Part shown: positions 42,119 to 51,915 of the stretch, one piece after another | Layout of the letters: the number at the start of each line of letters is the position of its first letter | How positions within the stretch are numbered: position 1 is the stretch's first letter | Source of the DNA: Bacillota bacterium | Lineage (GTDB): Bacteria > Bacillota > Clostridia > Christensenellales > Borkfalkiaceae | Assembly: GCA_019423125.1 (NCBI GenBank) | Contig: JAHZBZ010000008.1 | Location: 23,124-87,123 of the forward strand | Length of the DNA stretch: 64,000 bases | Reading direction: 5' to 3' | Program-made: the position numbers and the translations under genes | The notes under the pieces: model-generated | Told to the model about the DNA's origin: nothing | Databases searched by the model: none | What the model saw: only the letters and a program-made list of their open reading frames with translations

Positions 42119-45100
42119 TTGAATAACCTTGGAAGAGGCACGGAAAAGAAAAAAGAGAGTATTCTGTCAAAAGAGACGGTGGGGATCGTTCTGGTCCTGT
42201 TCGCCGCGGTCGCGCTCGTCATTCTCATCACGCGCGACGTCATTTTCGGCACAGTCGGGTTTGCGGTCAGTTCCTTTTTGCTCGGATTGTTCGGATATTG
42301 CTCCGCGGTCGTTCTCGCGGCGCTCGTCTATCTCGGCGTCGTAATGATCGTCGGAAAGAGGCTTGCCGTCTCTGCAAAGACGGCTGGTTTTTGCGCGCTC
42401 TGTTTTGTCAGTCTCGTCCTTCTCGTGCATACCATCACTTCGGCGGTGGGGGGCATCGAATATACTTCTTACGGCGAATATCTTGGCGCCTGCTTCGATG
42501 CGGGCGAAAAGTCCTATTTTCAGACGACGGGAGGCGGGGCGATCGCAGGTCTCATCGTATATCCTGTCTGCAAACTGACCACTTCTGTCGGCGGTTATAT
42601 CCTGTTTTCGCTCATGACCATCGGCTTCGGCTATCTGGTGTATGTGTCTGTTCGCGGCCGCAGGCCTTTCACCGCCAAGAGGGACGAGCATGCCGACCGT
42701 GCCATCGAAGAGGCTTCGCGCAATACGTCCGATCTTTATAATCTCGGCTATGGCGAGACGGTTTCGCCGTATGCGTCTCCGGCGCAGCCGCAACAGCCTG
42801 CCGCCCCGCAGACATACGCGGAAGCGCCCGTGCAGAACAGCTATTCTGCCGTGGACAATTCCAAGCGTCTCTATTCCATCAACGACGAATTTGCGTTGAA
42901 GAGCAAGCGCGAGCTTCGCAATGAGGCGCGCAGGGAACGGCAGGGCAGGCAGCAACCCGTGCAGAACGCATCTTTGGAAGACTACAACGCCATCCGACAG
43001 ATCCTGTATCCGGATCGCCCCGCGCCCGTAAACACGCCGCTCATAAATAATAATCCCCAAGAAGACGGATATGCGTGGTTCAATCGCGTGTCGGGTTCGG
43101 CATCGTCGCCCGCACGTTCGTCGTCTTCGTCGTATTCGTCTTCGGCCTCTTCTGCGCCGAGCGGAAGCAGTTATACCCGTAACGGAATTTTCAACGAGAA
43201 TTCCTATTTCAACAGGCCTCGCCATGCCATTTCGAAGGAGCAATACAACGAGGCATTCCGCACCGATGCGCCCTCTTCCTTTACGGCAGGGCACGAGCGC
43301 ACGGTGCCGCGCACGCCCGCTCCGCAGGAACCCGCTCGCCCCGCGCCTTCCGTGCAGGAGAGTGCACAGCCCGCGACTTACTCCGAGATGTATGCGGATG
43401 ACGCGGAAAACAACATCTCCTATTCGAACAAGCCCAAAAAGATCGTGACGGACGCAAGTTCGGCAGACTATTCGCAGCCCGTCCGCACAGAACAGCCGAC
43501 GCAGGCGGCGACGCCCGCGCCCGCAGCCCCTTCCGTCGAACCCGATTATTATCGCAACGACGTTCCCTTCCGTCCGGAAGAAGAGGGGACGCTCTCTTCG
43601 CAGAGGCCGACGCCCGGCTTCGGCAGGACGGAACAGGCCGCTCCCAATTTCGGCAGGGAAGAACAGAGTACTTCTTTCTCCTCTCGCTCCGAGCGCCGCG
43701 AAAAGCCGCGCACCGAGCCGCGCCGTGCGGCATCCATCGACATAGGCGATACGGCTCGCATGGTCGGCTTCGGCGGCTTGGAGCGCTCCGCGCCGTCTGC
43801 TCCCGCAAGGAGCGAGACGCCGCGCGTCGAAGCGGAGCCTGCAAGGCCTTCTTACACGGAACAGGTCCCCGTGCGCTCCGAACCCGAACGCACGGCGCCG
43901 CAGGAGCCCGTTTCTCCTGCTCGTGAAGCGCGTGAGCTTCCGCCTGTGCGTGAGACGCGTACAGAGTCTTCCTTTGAGAGCACGCGTTCGTTTGCTCCCG
44001 ACGCCCGTGAGGCGGCGCGCGAGGTCCCGCCCGTGCGCGAGGCGCGCGAACAACCTCCGATGCGAGAAACACAGGCTTCCGAACCCGTTGCGGACGAGGA
44101 ACCCTCGGGCCTTCAGCCCATTTCCGAGGATTTTGATTCTGCCGTCAATATTTTTGACGAGGAGGACGAGGCTCCCGCATCTTCCGTCATTCCCGATGCG
44201 GTGGAGAGTATCTCCCGCCGCGACAGGGGAGAAAGACTGGATCGCAGTGCAACCCGTCCCGTTCCCGAGGCCCCTGCGGAAGAGGCGCCGCGCAAAAAGC
44301 ATGTCTACCAGCGCTATGTCGCTCCTCCGCTCAATCTCCTCAACGACTACCCCAATGCGGTCGGCGATATGGAGGAAGAGGTCGAACACAATAAAGTCGT
44401 CATCGTCGAAACTCTTTCCAACCTCAAGATCCCTTCGGAAGTCGTCAAGGTCACGCAGGGCCCTTCAGTCACGCGCTATGACATCGACATCCCCGGAAAT
44501 ATTCCAACCAGCCGCGTGCTGTCCTGTGACAAAGAGCTCGCCATGCGCCTGCATGCACGCGACGGCGTCAATATTCAGACCAACTACGAAAACGGGTCCA
44601 TCAGCATCGAGGTCCCGAACAAGCAGAAGATGAAAGTCGGGCTCAAAGACCTGCTTCAGTCGCCGTCTTTTACAGGCGCAAAGCCCGGCGCGCTGATGTT
44701 CGGTCTCGGGAAGGACATCGAGGGCAGGGCGATCTGCGGCGATATCATGAAGATGAAGCACCTTCTCGTCGCGGGTTCCACAGGCTCGGGAAAGAGTGTG
44801 TGCCTCAATGCGCTCATCATCAGCCTGCTGTATAAATACAGCCCCGAGGATCTTCGGATCATCCTCGTCGACCCCAAACAGGTGGAGTTCAATATTTACG
44901 AAAAACTGCCGCATCTGATGATCAACGAGATCATCTTCGAGCCTGCAAAGGTCGTGAACGTCCTCAATTGGGCGATCACCGAAATGGAACGCCGCTACTC
45001 TCTCTTCAAGGAGAAGACAAAAAAAGGCACGCTCGTGCGCGAGATCGACGAGTACAACGCTCATCTTCTTCCCGACGAGGAGAAACTCCCGAAGGTCGTC

Positions 45101-45775
45101 ATGATCATCGACGAGCTCGCGGATCTTATGTCTGTCGCCAAAAAGGACATCGAGGACCGCATCCAGCGCCTCACGCAGAAATCGCGTGCGGCGGGCATCC
45201 ATCTTGTGCTTGCGACCCAGCGCCCTTCCGTCAACGTCATCACGGGCGTCATCAAGTCCAACCTCCCCACGCGCGTTGCCTTCAAAGTTACGCAGGAAGT
45301 GGACTCCCGCACCATTCTCGACGAGTCGGGCGCGGAAAAATTACTCGGCTACGGCGATATGCTCTATAAGACGGATACGATGACCTTCCCGCGCCGTGTG
45401 CAAGGCGCGCTCGTTGAATCCGCAGAAGTTCAGCAGGTCGTGCAGTTTGTCAAGGAACACAATGAGGCGTACTTTGACGACAGCGTCTACGACTACATCA
45501 ACAACGCCAAGAGCGGCGGCGGTGTGGACGGAGACGGCGGCGACGACGGCGTCGAGGCGGTTTACATCGATGCGCTCCGCTATGTCGTGCAGATCGGACA
45601 GGCTTCCATCTCCATGATCCAGCGCCGTTGTTCGGTCGGATATCCGAAGGCGGGCAAGATCATCGAATGGATGGAGAACATGGGCTATATCTCCGCGTTC
45701 GAAGGCGCCAAAGCGCGCAAAGTCCTGCTTACGCCCGAGGAGTTCGAGAGCAAATACGGAGACTACGGTGAATAA
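42119..45775 (+). CDS. ftsK: DNA translocase FtsK/SpoIIIE
   Basis: A 1218-residue motor that pumps DNA through the closing septum. Four membrane helices lie in the first about 180 residues. A very long linker (about 190-720), rich in Pro, Ala, Glu, Arg and Ser, follows. The motor has FGLGKDIEGRAICGD, Walker A GSTGSGKSVCLN (about 886) and Walker B VVMIIDELADLM (about 994), with ATQRPSVNVITGVIK. A C-terminal winged-helix gamma domain (SMIQRRCSVGYPKAGKIIEW) reads orienting sequences. The TTG start follows GGGGAG. The linker is much longer than in B. subtilis SpoIIIE (787 residues in total). Confidence 0.95.
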   Translation: MNNLGRGTEKKKESILSKETVGIVLVLFAAVALVILITRDVIFGTVGFAVSSFLLGLFGYCSAVVLAALVYLGVVMIVGKRLAVSAKTAGFCALCFVSLVLLVHTITSAVGGIEYTSYGEYLGACFDAGEKSYFQTTGGGAIAGLIVYPVCKLTTSVGGYILFSLMTIGFGYLVYVSVRGRRPFTAKRDEHADRAIEEASRNTSDLYNLGYGETVSPYASPAQPQQPAAPQTYAEAPVQNSYSAVDNSKRLYSINDEFALKSKRELRNEARRERQGRQQPVQNASLEDYNAIRQILYPDRPAPVNTPLINNNPQEDGYAWFNRVSGSASSPARSSSSSYSSSASSAPSGSSYTRNGIFNENSYFNRPRHAISKEQYNEAFRTDAPSSFTAGHERTVPRTPAPQEPARPAPSVQESAQPATYSEMYADDAENNISYSNKPKKIVTDASSADYSQPVRTEQPTQAATPAPAAPSVEPDYYRNDVPFRPEEEGTLSSQRPTPGFGRTEQAAPNFGREEQSTSFSSRSERREKPRTEPRRAASIDIGDTARMVGFGGLERSAPSAPARSETPRVEAEPARPSYTEQVPVRSEPERTAPQEPVSPAREARELPPVRETRTESSFESTRSFAPDAREAAREVPPVREAREQPPMRETQASEPVADEEPSGLQPISEDFDSAVNIFDEEDEAPASSVIPDAVESISRRDRGERLDRSATRPVPEAPAEEAPRKKHVYQRYVAPPLNLLNDYPNAVGDMEEEVEHNKVVIVETLSNLKIPSEVVKVTQGPSVTRYDIDIPGNIPTSRVLSCDKELAMRLHARDGVNIQTNYENGSISIEVPNKQKMKVGLKDLLQSPSFTGAKPGALMFGLGKDIEGRAICGDIMKMKHLLVAGSTGSGKSVCLNALIISLLYKYSPEDLRIILVDPKQVEFNIYEKLPHLMINEIIFEPAKVVNVLNWAITEMERRYSLFKEKTKKGTLVREIDEYNAHLLPDEEKLPKVVMIIDELADLMSVAKKDIEDRIQRLTQKSRAAGIHLVLATQRPSVNVITGVIKSNLPTRVAFKVTQEVDSRTILDESGAEKLLGYGDMLYKTDTMTFPRRVQGALVESAEVQQVVQFVKEHNEAYFDDSVYDYINNAKSGGGVDGDGGDDGVEAVYIDALRYVVQIGQASISMIQRRCSVGYPKAGKIIEWMENMGYISAFEGAKARKVLLTPEEFESKYGDYGE

Positions 45776-45777
45776 CA

Positions 45778-47100
45778 ATGCTTGAAAATAAGGTATTCGG
45801 GCTCATCTCCCTCGGCTGTGACAAAAACCGCGTGGATGCTGAGCGGCTGCTCGGCATCATCCGCGAGAAAGGATATCGGGTCACCGACGACATAGCAGAG
45901 GCGAACATCCTCATCGTGAACACCTGCGCGTTTCTCGCTTCGGCGCGGGAAGAGGCGATCGACACCGTGCTCGAGTGCGATTCCTACCGCGGGAAAAACC
46001 TCGAAAAGATCGTTGTCAGCGGCTGCCTTCCCGAAAAATTTATCGGCGAGCTCTTTCCCTCGCTCACGGAAGGGGATGTGTTTCTCGGCTGTTCGGATGC
46101 CGACGTCCTGCTGGAAGCCATCGAACGCTCTTACGCCGAGGGCCGCGTCAACGCGGTCGGTGGGGGGCATGAAGTGGAAGAGCATCGCGTTCTCACGACG
46201 CCCCTCCATTATGCCTATCTGAAGATTGCGGACGGCTGTAACAATTTCTGCACCTATTGCCTTATCCCGAAGATCCGCGGCAAATACCGCTCTTACCCGA
46301 TCGAGGCGCTCGTCGCGGAAGCGTCACACCTCGGGGAACTCTCTGAACTCATCCTCGTCGCGCAGGACGTCACCCGCTACGGCATCGATCTGTACGGCGA
46401 GAAAAAACTTGTCGAGCTCATCCGAAGACTCTCCGCGTTGGACAACATCGGCGGGATCCGCCTGTTGTATTGCTATCCCGACGTTCTGGACGATGCGCTC
46501 ATCGACGAGCTCGCGTACAACGATAAGCTCATAAAATACGTCGACATTCCGCTCCAGCACAGCGAAGACCGCATCCTCAAGCTGATGAACCGCAAGGGCT
46601 CGCGTGCCGAGTATCTTGCGCTCATCCGCAAACTGCGCGAGCGTGTGCCGGGCATTGCCATCCGTTCTACTTTTATCGCGGGTTTTCCGACCGAAACGGA
46701 AGAAGAGACGGAGGCGCTTGCAGGATTTTTGCGCGAAGCTTCGCTCACGAATTGCGGGTTTTTTGCCTATTCCAAGGAGCCCGAGACAGCTGCCGCGCGG
46801 CTGAAAGGTCAGATCCCCGCACGCGTCAAACAGCGCAGGGTGAAAAAACTCTACGCCGTGCAGGCAGAGATCTCCGAGCGTTTCCTCGCCGATAAAGTGG
46901 GAAAGCCCGTCGAAGTCGTCTGCGACAGCATCGACTATGCTTCGGGACGCTTTGTCGGAAGAGCGTATTGGAGTGCGCCCGAGATCGACGGAAAAGTCTA
47001 TTTTTATGCGCCGCAGGCGACGCAGGGCGAGCGCTACACCGTCCTTGCGGACGAGGCGGACGCATATGATTTGTACGGACATACGGAGGACTACGAATGA
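45778..47100 (+). CDS. rimO: Ribosomal protein S12 methylthiotransferase RimO
   Basis: A 440-residue radical SAM enzyme that methylthiolates Asp of S12. The N-terminal UPF0004 domain has SLGCDKNRVDAE and NTCAFL, with a third Cys in VVSGCLPEK. The radical SAM cluster is Cys154, Cys158, Cys161 in CNNFCTYC. A C-terminal TRAM domain follows. SLGCDKN(R/S)VD distinguishes RimO from MiaB. It starts 2 bases after ftsK and overlaps pgsA by 4. Confidence 0.94.
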   Translation: MLENKVFGLISLGCDKNRVDAERLLGIIREKGYRVTDDIAEANILIVNTCAFLASAREEAIDTVLECDSYRGKNLEKIVVSGCLPEKFIGELFPSLTEGDVFLGCSDADVLLEAIERSYAEGRVNAVGGGHEVEEHRVLTTPLHYAYLKIADGCNNFCTYCLIPKIRGKYRSYPIEALVAEASHLGELSELILVAQDVTRYGIDLYGEKKLVELIRRLSALDNIGGIRLLYCYPDVLDDALIDELAYNDKLIKYVDIPLQHSEDRILKLMNRKGSRAEYLALIRKLRERVPGIAIRSTFIAGFPTETEEETEALAGFLREASLTNCGFFAYSKEPETAAARLKGQIPARVKQRRVKKLYAVQAEISERFLADKVGKPVEVVCDSIDYASGRFVGRAYWSAPEIDGKVYFYAPQATQGERYTVLADEADAYDLYGHTEDYE

Positions 47101-47699
47101 ATCTCCCCAACAAGATCACTCTTTCGCGCATATTTCTGATCCCCGTCTTTGCGGTGATCTTCTTTCTCGACGTCATCCCGTACAATTATTTCATTGCGGG
47201 CGTCGTGTTCGTCGTTGCGGCGTGTACCGATTTTATTGACGGGTACATCGCGCGCAAATATCATCTCGTGACCAACCTCGGCAAATTTCTCGACCCGATC
47301 GCGGACAAGGTGCTCGTCTCCACGGCTTTTATCCTTCTTCTCGTGCGCAGCGAGACGCTCACTGTTCTCTGGAAAGGGGAGTGGGTGCTCGTCGTTGCGG
47401 GCGTCTGCGTCGCGGTAATTCTCGCGCGCGAGCTCATCGTCAGCGGGTTCCGCATGGTCGCGGCGTCCACCGGGCTGGTTCTCGCCGCCGATAAGATCGG
47501 AAAACTCAAGACCGTGTTCCAGGATATTGCGATCGCAATGCTCCTTTTCGGCGCGGACTTTTTCGGGGTCGCCCGCGCGAGCGAGATCCTGAACGGAATA
47601 GGCATCGTCAGCCTCGGCATCGCAACGGTGCTCACCATCTGGTCGGGCATCTCCTATATCGTCAGAAACAGACAGGTGTTCAAAGAGTCGGAAGAATGA
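47097..47699 (+). CDS. pgsA: CDP-diacylglycerol-glycerol-3-phosphate 3-phosphatidyltransferase
   Basis: A 200-residue CDP-alcohol phosphatidyltransferase making phosphatidylglycerophosphate. The diagnostic motif DFIDGYIARKYHLVTNLGKF with the continuing LDPIADK supplies all the conserved Asp and Gly residues. It begins MNLPNKITLSRIFLIPVF and has about six helices. It overlaps both neighbours by ATGA. Confidence 0.95.
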   Translation: MNLPNKITLSRIFLIPVFAVIFFLDVIPYNYFIAGVVFVVAACTDFIDGYIARKYHLVTNLGKFLDPIADKVLVSTAFILLLVRSETLTVLWKGEWVLVVAGVCVAVILARELIVSGFRMVAASTGLVLAADKIGKLKTVFQDIAIAMLLFGADFFGVARASEILNGIGIVSLGIATVLTIWSGISYIVRNRQVFKESEE

Positions 47700-48775
47700 A
47701 AAACGCAGCGATCGTCCTACGCGGCAGGATGGACAACTTCAACGGAAACGAGTTTGAAAGGGCGCTGTCTGCCTTTGCGGACGGCGGCTATTCGGCGGAT
47801 AAAGTCTTTCTGTTGCCCGAGGGCGAGCCGCACGAATTTGCGCAGACGCTCATCGAGTGCAAGAATTTTTTTGACAACGTTCTCATTTTATGCGCGGCGC
47901 AAAAGCTTGACGCGCGCCGCGGCGAATCTTGCGAGATTTTAAAGCTTTCGCGGAGTTCTTCGACCGTTCTCGACTGCGACGGAAAGACTTTCTTTTTCCT
48001 TCCGTTCGGCGAAGCGGGAGAAGGCCTTGTTCGCGGAGAAGTCGTTCCGCACCTGGATGCGAAGTACTCTGTCAGACATGACAGGGCGGTTTTCCGTGCG
48101 GTCGGCGTTCCGGCCGACAGACTTGCCGACGTGTTGTCTCGCGTCGAGAGCGCAAGCGGCGGCAAACTCAAGGTGCATTCCTCTGTGAAAGACGGGGACC
48201 TTCGCCTCGAGATCCTATACGACAGCAACTCCCCGAAGATGGTCGCGGACGATGTATCCCGCATCGTGGCGGAAGGACTCAACAATTACCTTTACGCATT
48301 GGACGATACGCCGCTGGAAAAGCGCGTCTGCGAGATGCTCAAGCTTCGCGGCCTTCGTCTGAGCGTCGCAGAGTCCTTTACAGGTGGCGGCGTCGCCTCG
48401 GCGATCGTCTCCGTCCCGGGCGCGAGCGACGTCCTTTTCGAGGGGATCGTCGCCTACTCCAACGAGGCAAAACAGGCGCGGCTCGGCGTCGGGCGTGATA
48501 CGCTCGCACAGCAGGGCGCCGTCTCCGACGAGACCGCATATCAAATGGCGGTGGGGCTCCTTGCGACAGGCAATTGCACTGTCTCTCTCTCCACGACGGG
48601 GATCGCGGGGCCTTCTTCGGACGGCACCGACAAACCCGTCGGGCTCAACTACATGGCGGTCGGCACGATGGAATCCGTCTACGTCTACAAATATCTCTTC
48701 CGCGGCACGCGCGAGGAGATCACCCGTCGCGCGATCCGTCAGGCGCTCTTTCTCCTGTACAAACACATCAAATGA
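47696..48775 (+). CDS. CinA-like protein: intact C-terminal PncC domain, diverged N-terminal domain
   Basis: A 359-residue protein in the cinA position. The C-terminal domain (about 205-359) is a clear CinA/PncC nicotinamide-nucleotide amidase: LRLSVAESFTGGGVASAIVSV, IVAYSNEAKQARLGV and TTGIAGPSSDGTDKPVG. The first about 150 residues replace the usual MoaB-like domain with a sequence lacking its GTELLLG-type motif. The central part (SVRHDRAVFRAVGVP) still resembles the CinA KH-type linker. Amidase activity is likely; ADP-ribose pyrophosphatase activity is doubtful. Confidence 0.82.
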   Translation: MKNAAIVLRGRMDNFNGNEFERALSAFADGGYSADKVFLLPEGEPHEFAQTLIECKNFFDNVLILCAAQKLDARRGESCEILKLSRSSSTVLDCDGKTFFFLPFGEAGEGLVRGEVVPHLDAKYSVRHDRAVFRAVGVPADRLADVLSRVESASGGKLKVHSSVKDGDLRLEILYDSNSPKMVADDVSRIVAEGLNNYLYALDDTPLEKRVCEMLKLRGLRLSVAESFTGGGVASAIVSVPGASDVLFEGIVAYSNEAKQARLGVGRDTLAQQGAVSDETAYQMAVGLLATGNCTVSLSTTGIAGPSSDGTDKPVGLNYMAVGTMESVYVYKYLFRGTREEITRRAIRQALFLLYKHIK

Positions 48776-48867
48776 AGATGGCCCGCCGCGGGCAGGTATT
48801 GCAAAATATAAAAGACACGCTCATTCAGCAGCGGGAATTGAAAAAAATACAAATCGAGAGGTTTTGA
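48772..48867 (+). CDS. Possible small ORF coupling cinA-like gene to recA
   Basis: A 31-codon frame starts at ATG 48772, overlapping the cinA-like stop by 4 bases (ATGA), and ends with TGA at 48865-48867, directly before the recA ATG at 48868. The product is basic (MKMARRGQVLQNIKDTLIQQ then RELKKIQIERF) and could form one amphipathic helix. The exact fit to both neighbours suggests translational coupling. No ribosome site is obvious, and no family is recognised; it could be chance. Confidence 0.35.
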   Translation: MKMARRGQVLQNIKDTLIQQRELKKIQIERF

Positions 48868-49890
48868 ATGGACAACGAAAAACAGAGGGCGCTTGACCAG
48901 GTTCTCGCGCAGATCGAAAAGCACTACGGCAAGGGCGCGATCATGAAATTGGGCGACGCCGCGGGCAACACGGACATCGAAGTCATCCCGACGGGGTGCC
49001 TTTCGCTCGACATCGCGCTCGGGATCGGCGGGATGCCGCGCGGGCGCATCATCGAGATCTACGGTCCCGAGTCCTCGGGCAAGACGACGGTCGCTTTGCA
49101 CGTCATCGCGCAGATCCAGAAACAGGGAGGCATCGCCGCCTTTGTGGACGCGGAGCACGCGCTTGACCCCGTCTACGCGAAGAAGCTCGGTGTCGACCTC
49201 GACAATCTTTACGTTTCTCAGCCCGACACGGGCGAACAGGCGCTCGACATCACAGATTCGCTCGTCCGCAGCGGTGCGGTCGATCTGATCGTCATCGACT
49301 CCGTCGCCGCGCTCACGCCCAAGGCGGAGATCGAAGGGGATATGGGCGATCCGCACGTCGGATTGCAGGCGCGACTGATGTCGCAGGCGCTCAGAAAGCT
49401 GACGGGCATCATCAACAAATCGCACGCCTGCGTCATCTTCATCAACCAGCTCCGAGAGAAGGTCGGCGTGATGTTCGGCAATCCCGAGACCACTCCCGGC
49501 GGCAAGGCGCTCAAATTCTATGCGAGCGTCCGCATCGACGTGCGCAAAGCAGACGCCCTGAAGGACAGCGAGGGAATCATGGGCAACCGCACGAAGGCAA
49601 AGATCGTCAAAAACAAGCTCGCACCTCCGTTCAAGACGGCGGAGTTCGACATCCTTTACGGCGAGGGCATTTCGCAGGAAGGCTGCATCATCGACCTCGG
49701 CTGTGCCTGCGACGTGATCGGCAAGAGCGGCGCATGGTTTTCCTATGAGGGAGACAAAGTCGCGCAGGGCAGGGAGCGCATGCGCGAGTGGCTGAAAAAC
49801 AATCCCGACAAGGCGTCCGCGATCGAGGCGAAGATCCGCGCCGCCTACAAACCCGACAAAGAAGAACCCGAAGAGGGAGAAGAGGAATAA
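48868..49890 (+). CDS. recA: Recombinase RecA
   Basis: A 340-residue RecA. Walker A is GPESSGKTT (about 66-74), with FVDAEHALDP, VIDSVAALTPKAEIEGD, the L2 loop REKVGVMFGNPETTPGG and a short acidic C-terminus. GAGAGG lies upstream. No LexA (SOS) box was recognised, consistent with expression from the upstream ftsK promoter. Confidence 0.98.
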   Translation: MDNEKQRALDQVLAQIEKHYGKGAIMKLGDAAGNTDIEVIPTGCLSLDIALGIGGMPRGRIIEIYGPESSGKTTVALHVIAQIQKQGGIAAFVDAEHALDPVYAKKLGVDLDNLYVSQPDTGEQALDITDSLVRSGAVDLIVIDSVAALTPKAEIEGDMGDPHVGLQARLMSQALRKLTGIINKSHACVIFINQLREKVGVMFGNPETTPGGKALKFYASVRIDVRKADALKDSEGIMGNRTKAKIVKNKLAPPFKTAEFDILYGEGISQEGCIIDLGCACDVIGKSGAWFSYEGDKVAQGRERMREWLKNNPDKASAIEAKIRAAYKPDKEEPEEGEEE

Positions 49891-49905
49891 AACAGAGGGA
49901 GACCG

Positions 49906-51816
49906 ATGAAATACGGTTTTGTGAAAGTTGCCGCCGCCACGCCCGTCATACGCGTGGCGGACGTGCATTATAATGCGGAGAACATCCTCAAACTTGCGCT
50001 GGACGCATACGCAAAGGGCGCGCAGCTCGTCGTGTTCCCCGAACTCTGCATCTGCGGCTACACCTGCGGAGACCTGTTCGGACAGGACGTGCTCTTGGAC
50101 GGGGCGCTGGACGCTCTCCGTGAGATCGCCCGCGGTACCGCGGAGACGGACATGTTGCTCTTTGTCGGCGTGCCTTTCCGCATGAACGGCGTTCTCTACA
50201 ACTGTGCCGCCGCGCTCTCGCGCGGAGAAGTGCTCGCATTTGTGCCCAAACGGCATCTTCCCAACTATGCGGAGTTCTACGAAAAGCGGAATTTCCAGCC
50301 GTACTGCGCGGAAAACACGTCTGTGCGCTTTGACGGAAAGGAAGTGCCTTTCGGCAACAAGATCCTGTTCTGTTCCAAAGACGAAGAGGACTTTACCGTT
50401 GCTGCGGAGCTCTGCGAGGACCTGTGGGTCCCTGCACCGCCTTCCGTCGAGCATGCCGTTGCAGGCGCAAACATCGTCGTAAATCTCTCTGCGTCGGACG
50501 AGACGGCGGGCAAGGCGGAATACCGCAGGCTCCTTGTCCGTGCGCAGTCTGCCAAGACGGTCAGCGGCTATGTCTATGCGGATGCGGGGGACGGCGAGTC
50601 CACGACGGACATGGTCTTTTCCGGCCACAACATGATCTGCGAAAACGGGGCGATGCTCGCCGAGAGTACTCTCTTTGAGAACGGGCTGACGATCTCCGAG
50701 ATCGACGTTCGCAAGCTTTCTTACGAGCGCCGCCGCATCAATACCTTTTACGACGCGCGCGACGCCGCGGGCTATCTCTCCGTGCGCTTTTCGGGCCGCG
50801 GCAAGAAGAGCCGTCTGACGCGTCCGATCGCGCGGCATCCGTTCGTCCCCGAGGGCGACGCGGCGCAGAACGAGCGGGCAGAGCTCATACTTTCCATGCA
50901 GACGGCTGGACTGAAAAAGCGCCTCGCGCACACAAATGCGGCTTCCGCGGTCATCGGCGTCTCGGGCGGGCTGGACAGCGCGCTGGCGCTTCTGGTCACC
51001 GTGCGCGCTTTTGATGCGCTCGGCAAGCCGCGCAGCGGCATCCTCGCCGTGACGATGCCCTGTTTCGGCACCACGGACAAGACGCTCAAAAACTCTCTCG
51101 CGCTCATGAAAGAGCTCGGGGTGAATGCGCGCACCGTCGGCATCGCGCCCGCCGTGCGCCGCCATTTCAAGGACATAGGGCACGACGAGTCGGTGCACAA
51201 CGCAGCCTATGAAAACGCACAGGCACGCATGCGTACGCTTGTCCTGATGGACCTTGCGAACGACAACAACGGACTTGTCGTCGGGACGGGCGATCTGAGC
51301 GAGCTTGCGCTCGGATGGGCGACTTACAACGGCGATCATATGTCCATGTACGGCGTCAACGCCTCCGTTCCCAAGACGCTCGTGAAATACCTGATCCGCT
51401 ACGAAGCGTCGCGCCTCGGCGGAAAAGTCTGTTCCATCCTGAACAGCATTCTGGACACGGAGATCAGTCCCGAACTTCTGCCGCCTGAGGACGGCAAGAT
51501 CGCCCAGAAGACGGAAGAGCTTGTAGGGCCTTACGAACTGCATGATTTCTACCTGTATTATGCGATTCGTTGGGGATTTTCTCCCGAAAAGGTGTACTAT
51601 CTCGCGCAGAACGCGTTCGCAGGCGCATATGACGACGAGACACTGAAAAAATGGCTGAAAAACTTTTACCGCCGTTTCTTCTCTCAGCAGTTCAAGCGTT
51701 CCTGCCTGCCTGACGGCGTCAAGATCGGCTCCGTCGCGCTTTCGCCGCGGGGAGATTGGCGGATGCCGTCCGACGCCTGCGCCGCACTTTGGCTGGACGA
51801 AGCGGAAAAACTCTGA
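49906..51816 (+). CDS. nadE: Glutamine-dependent NAD(+) synthetase
   Basis: A 636-residue two-domain enzyme converting nicotinate adenine dinucleotide to NAD. The N-terminal nitrilase-type glutaminase has the triad Glu46, Lys115, Cys170 (in VVFPELC, FVPKRHLPN and AELCEDLW). The synthetase domain has the ATP pyrophosphatase loop GVSGGLDSALAL (about 347). AGGGAG precedes the ATG. It is 15 bases after recA. The PncC-domain protein at 47696 makes nicotinate mononucleotide, a precursor of its substrate, so a pyridine salvage link is plausible. Confidence 0.95.
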   Translation: MKYGFVKVAAATPVIRVADVHYNAENILKLALDAYAKGAQLVVFPELCICGYTCGDLFGQDVLLDGALDALREIARGTAETDMLLFVGVPFRMNGVLYNCAAALSRGEVLAFVPKRHLPNYAEFYEKRNFQPYCAENTSVRFDGKEVPFGNKILFCSKDEEDFTVAAELCEDLWVPAPPSVEHAVAGANIVVNLSASDETAGKAEYRRLLVRAQSAKTVSGYVYADAGDGESTTDMVFSGHNMICENGAMLAESTLFENGLTISEIDVRKLSYERRRINTFYDARDAAGYLSVRFSGRGKKSRLTRPIARHPFVPEGDAAQNERAELILSMQTAGLKKRLAHTNAASAVIGVSGGLDSALALLVTVRAFDALGKPRSGILAVTMPCFGTTDKTLKNSLALMKELGVNARTVGIAPAVRRHFKDIGHDESVHNAAYENAQARMRTLVLMDLANDNNGLVVGTGDLSELALGWATYNGDHMSMYGVNASVPKTLVKYLIRYEASRLGGKVCSILNSILDTEISPELLPPEDGKIAQKTEELVGPYELHDFYLYYAIRWGFSPEKVYYLAQNAFAGAYDDETLKKWLKNFYRRFFSQQFKRSCLPDGVKIGSVALSPRGDWRMPSDACAALWLDEAEKL

Positions 51817-51843
51817 TAAAAAAGTGCTTTTTATAAAAAAATT

Positions 51844-51872
51844 TCCCGCTCTCTTCGGGCGGGACTTTTTTT
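51844..51872 (+). terminator. Intrinsic terminator after nadE
   Basis: TCCCGC (51844-51849) pairs with GCGGGA (51859-51864), then C and a T7-8 run. Confidence 0.75.
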
Positions 51873-51915
51873 ATGCATTTTATACAAAAGATGAACAGTT
51901 ATTTTTTTTAGAGCA

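Noticed and set aside
48739..51543. A 934-residue minus-strand open frame opposite recA-nadE
   Set aside because: Same shadow effect; sequence has no recognisable domain, and both plus-strand genes are conserved.
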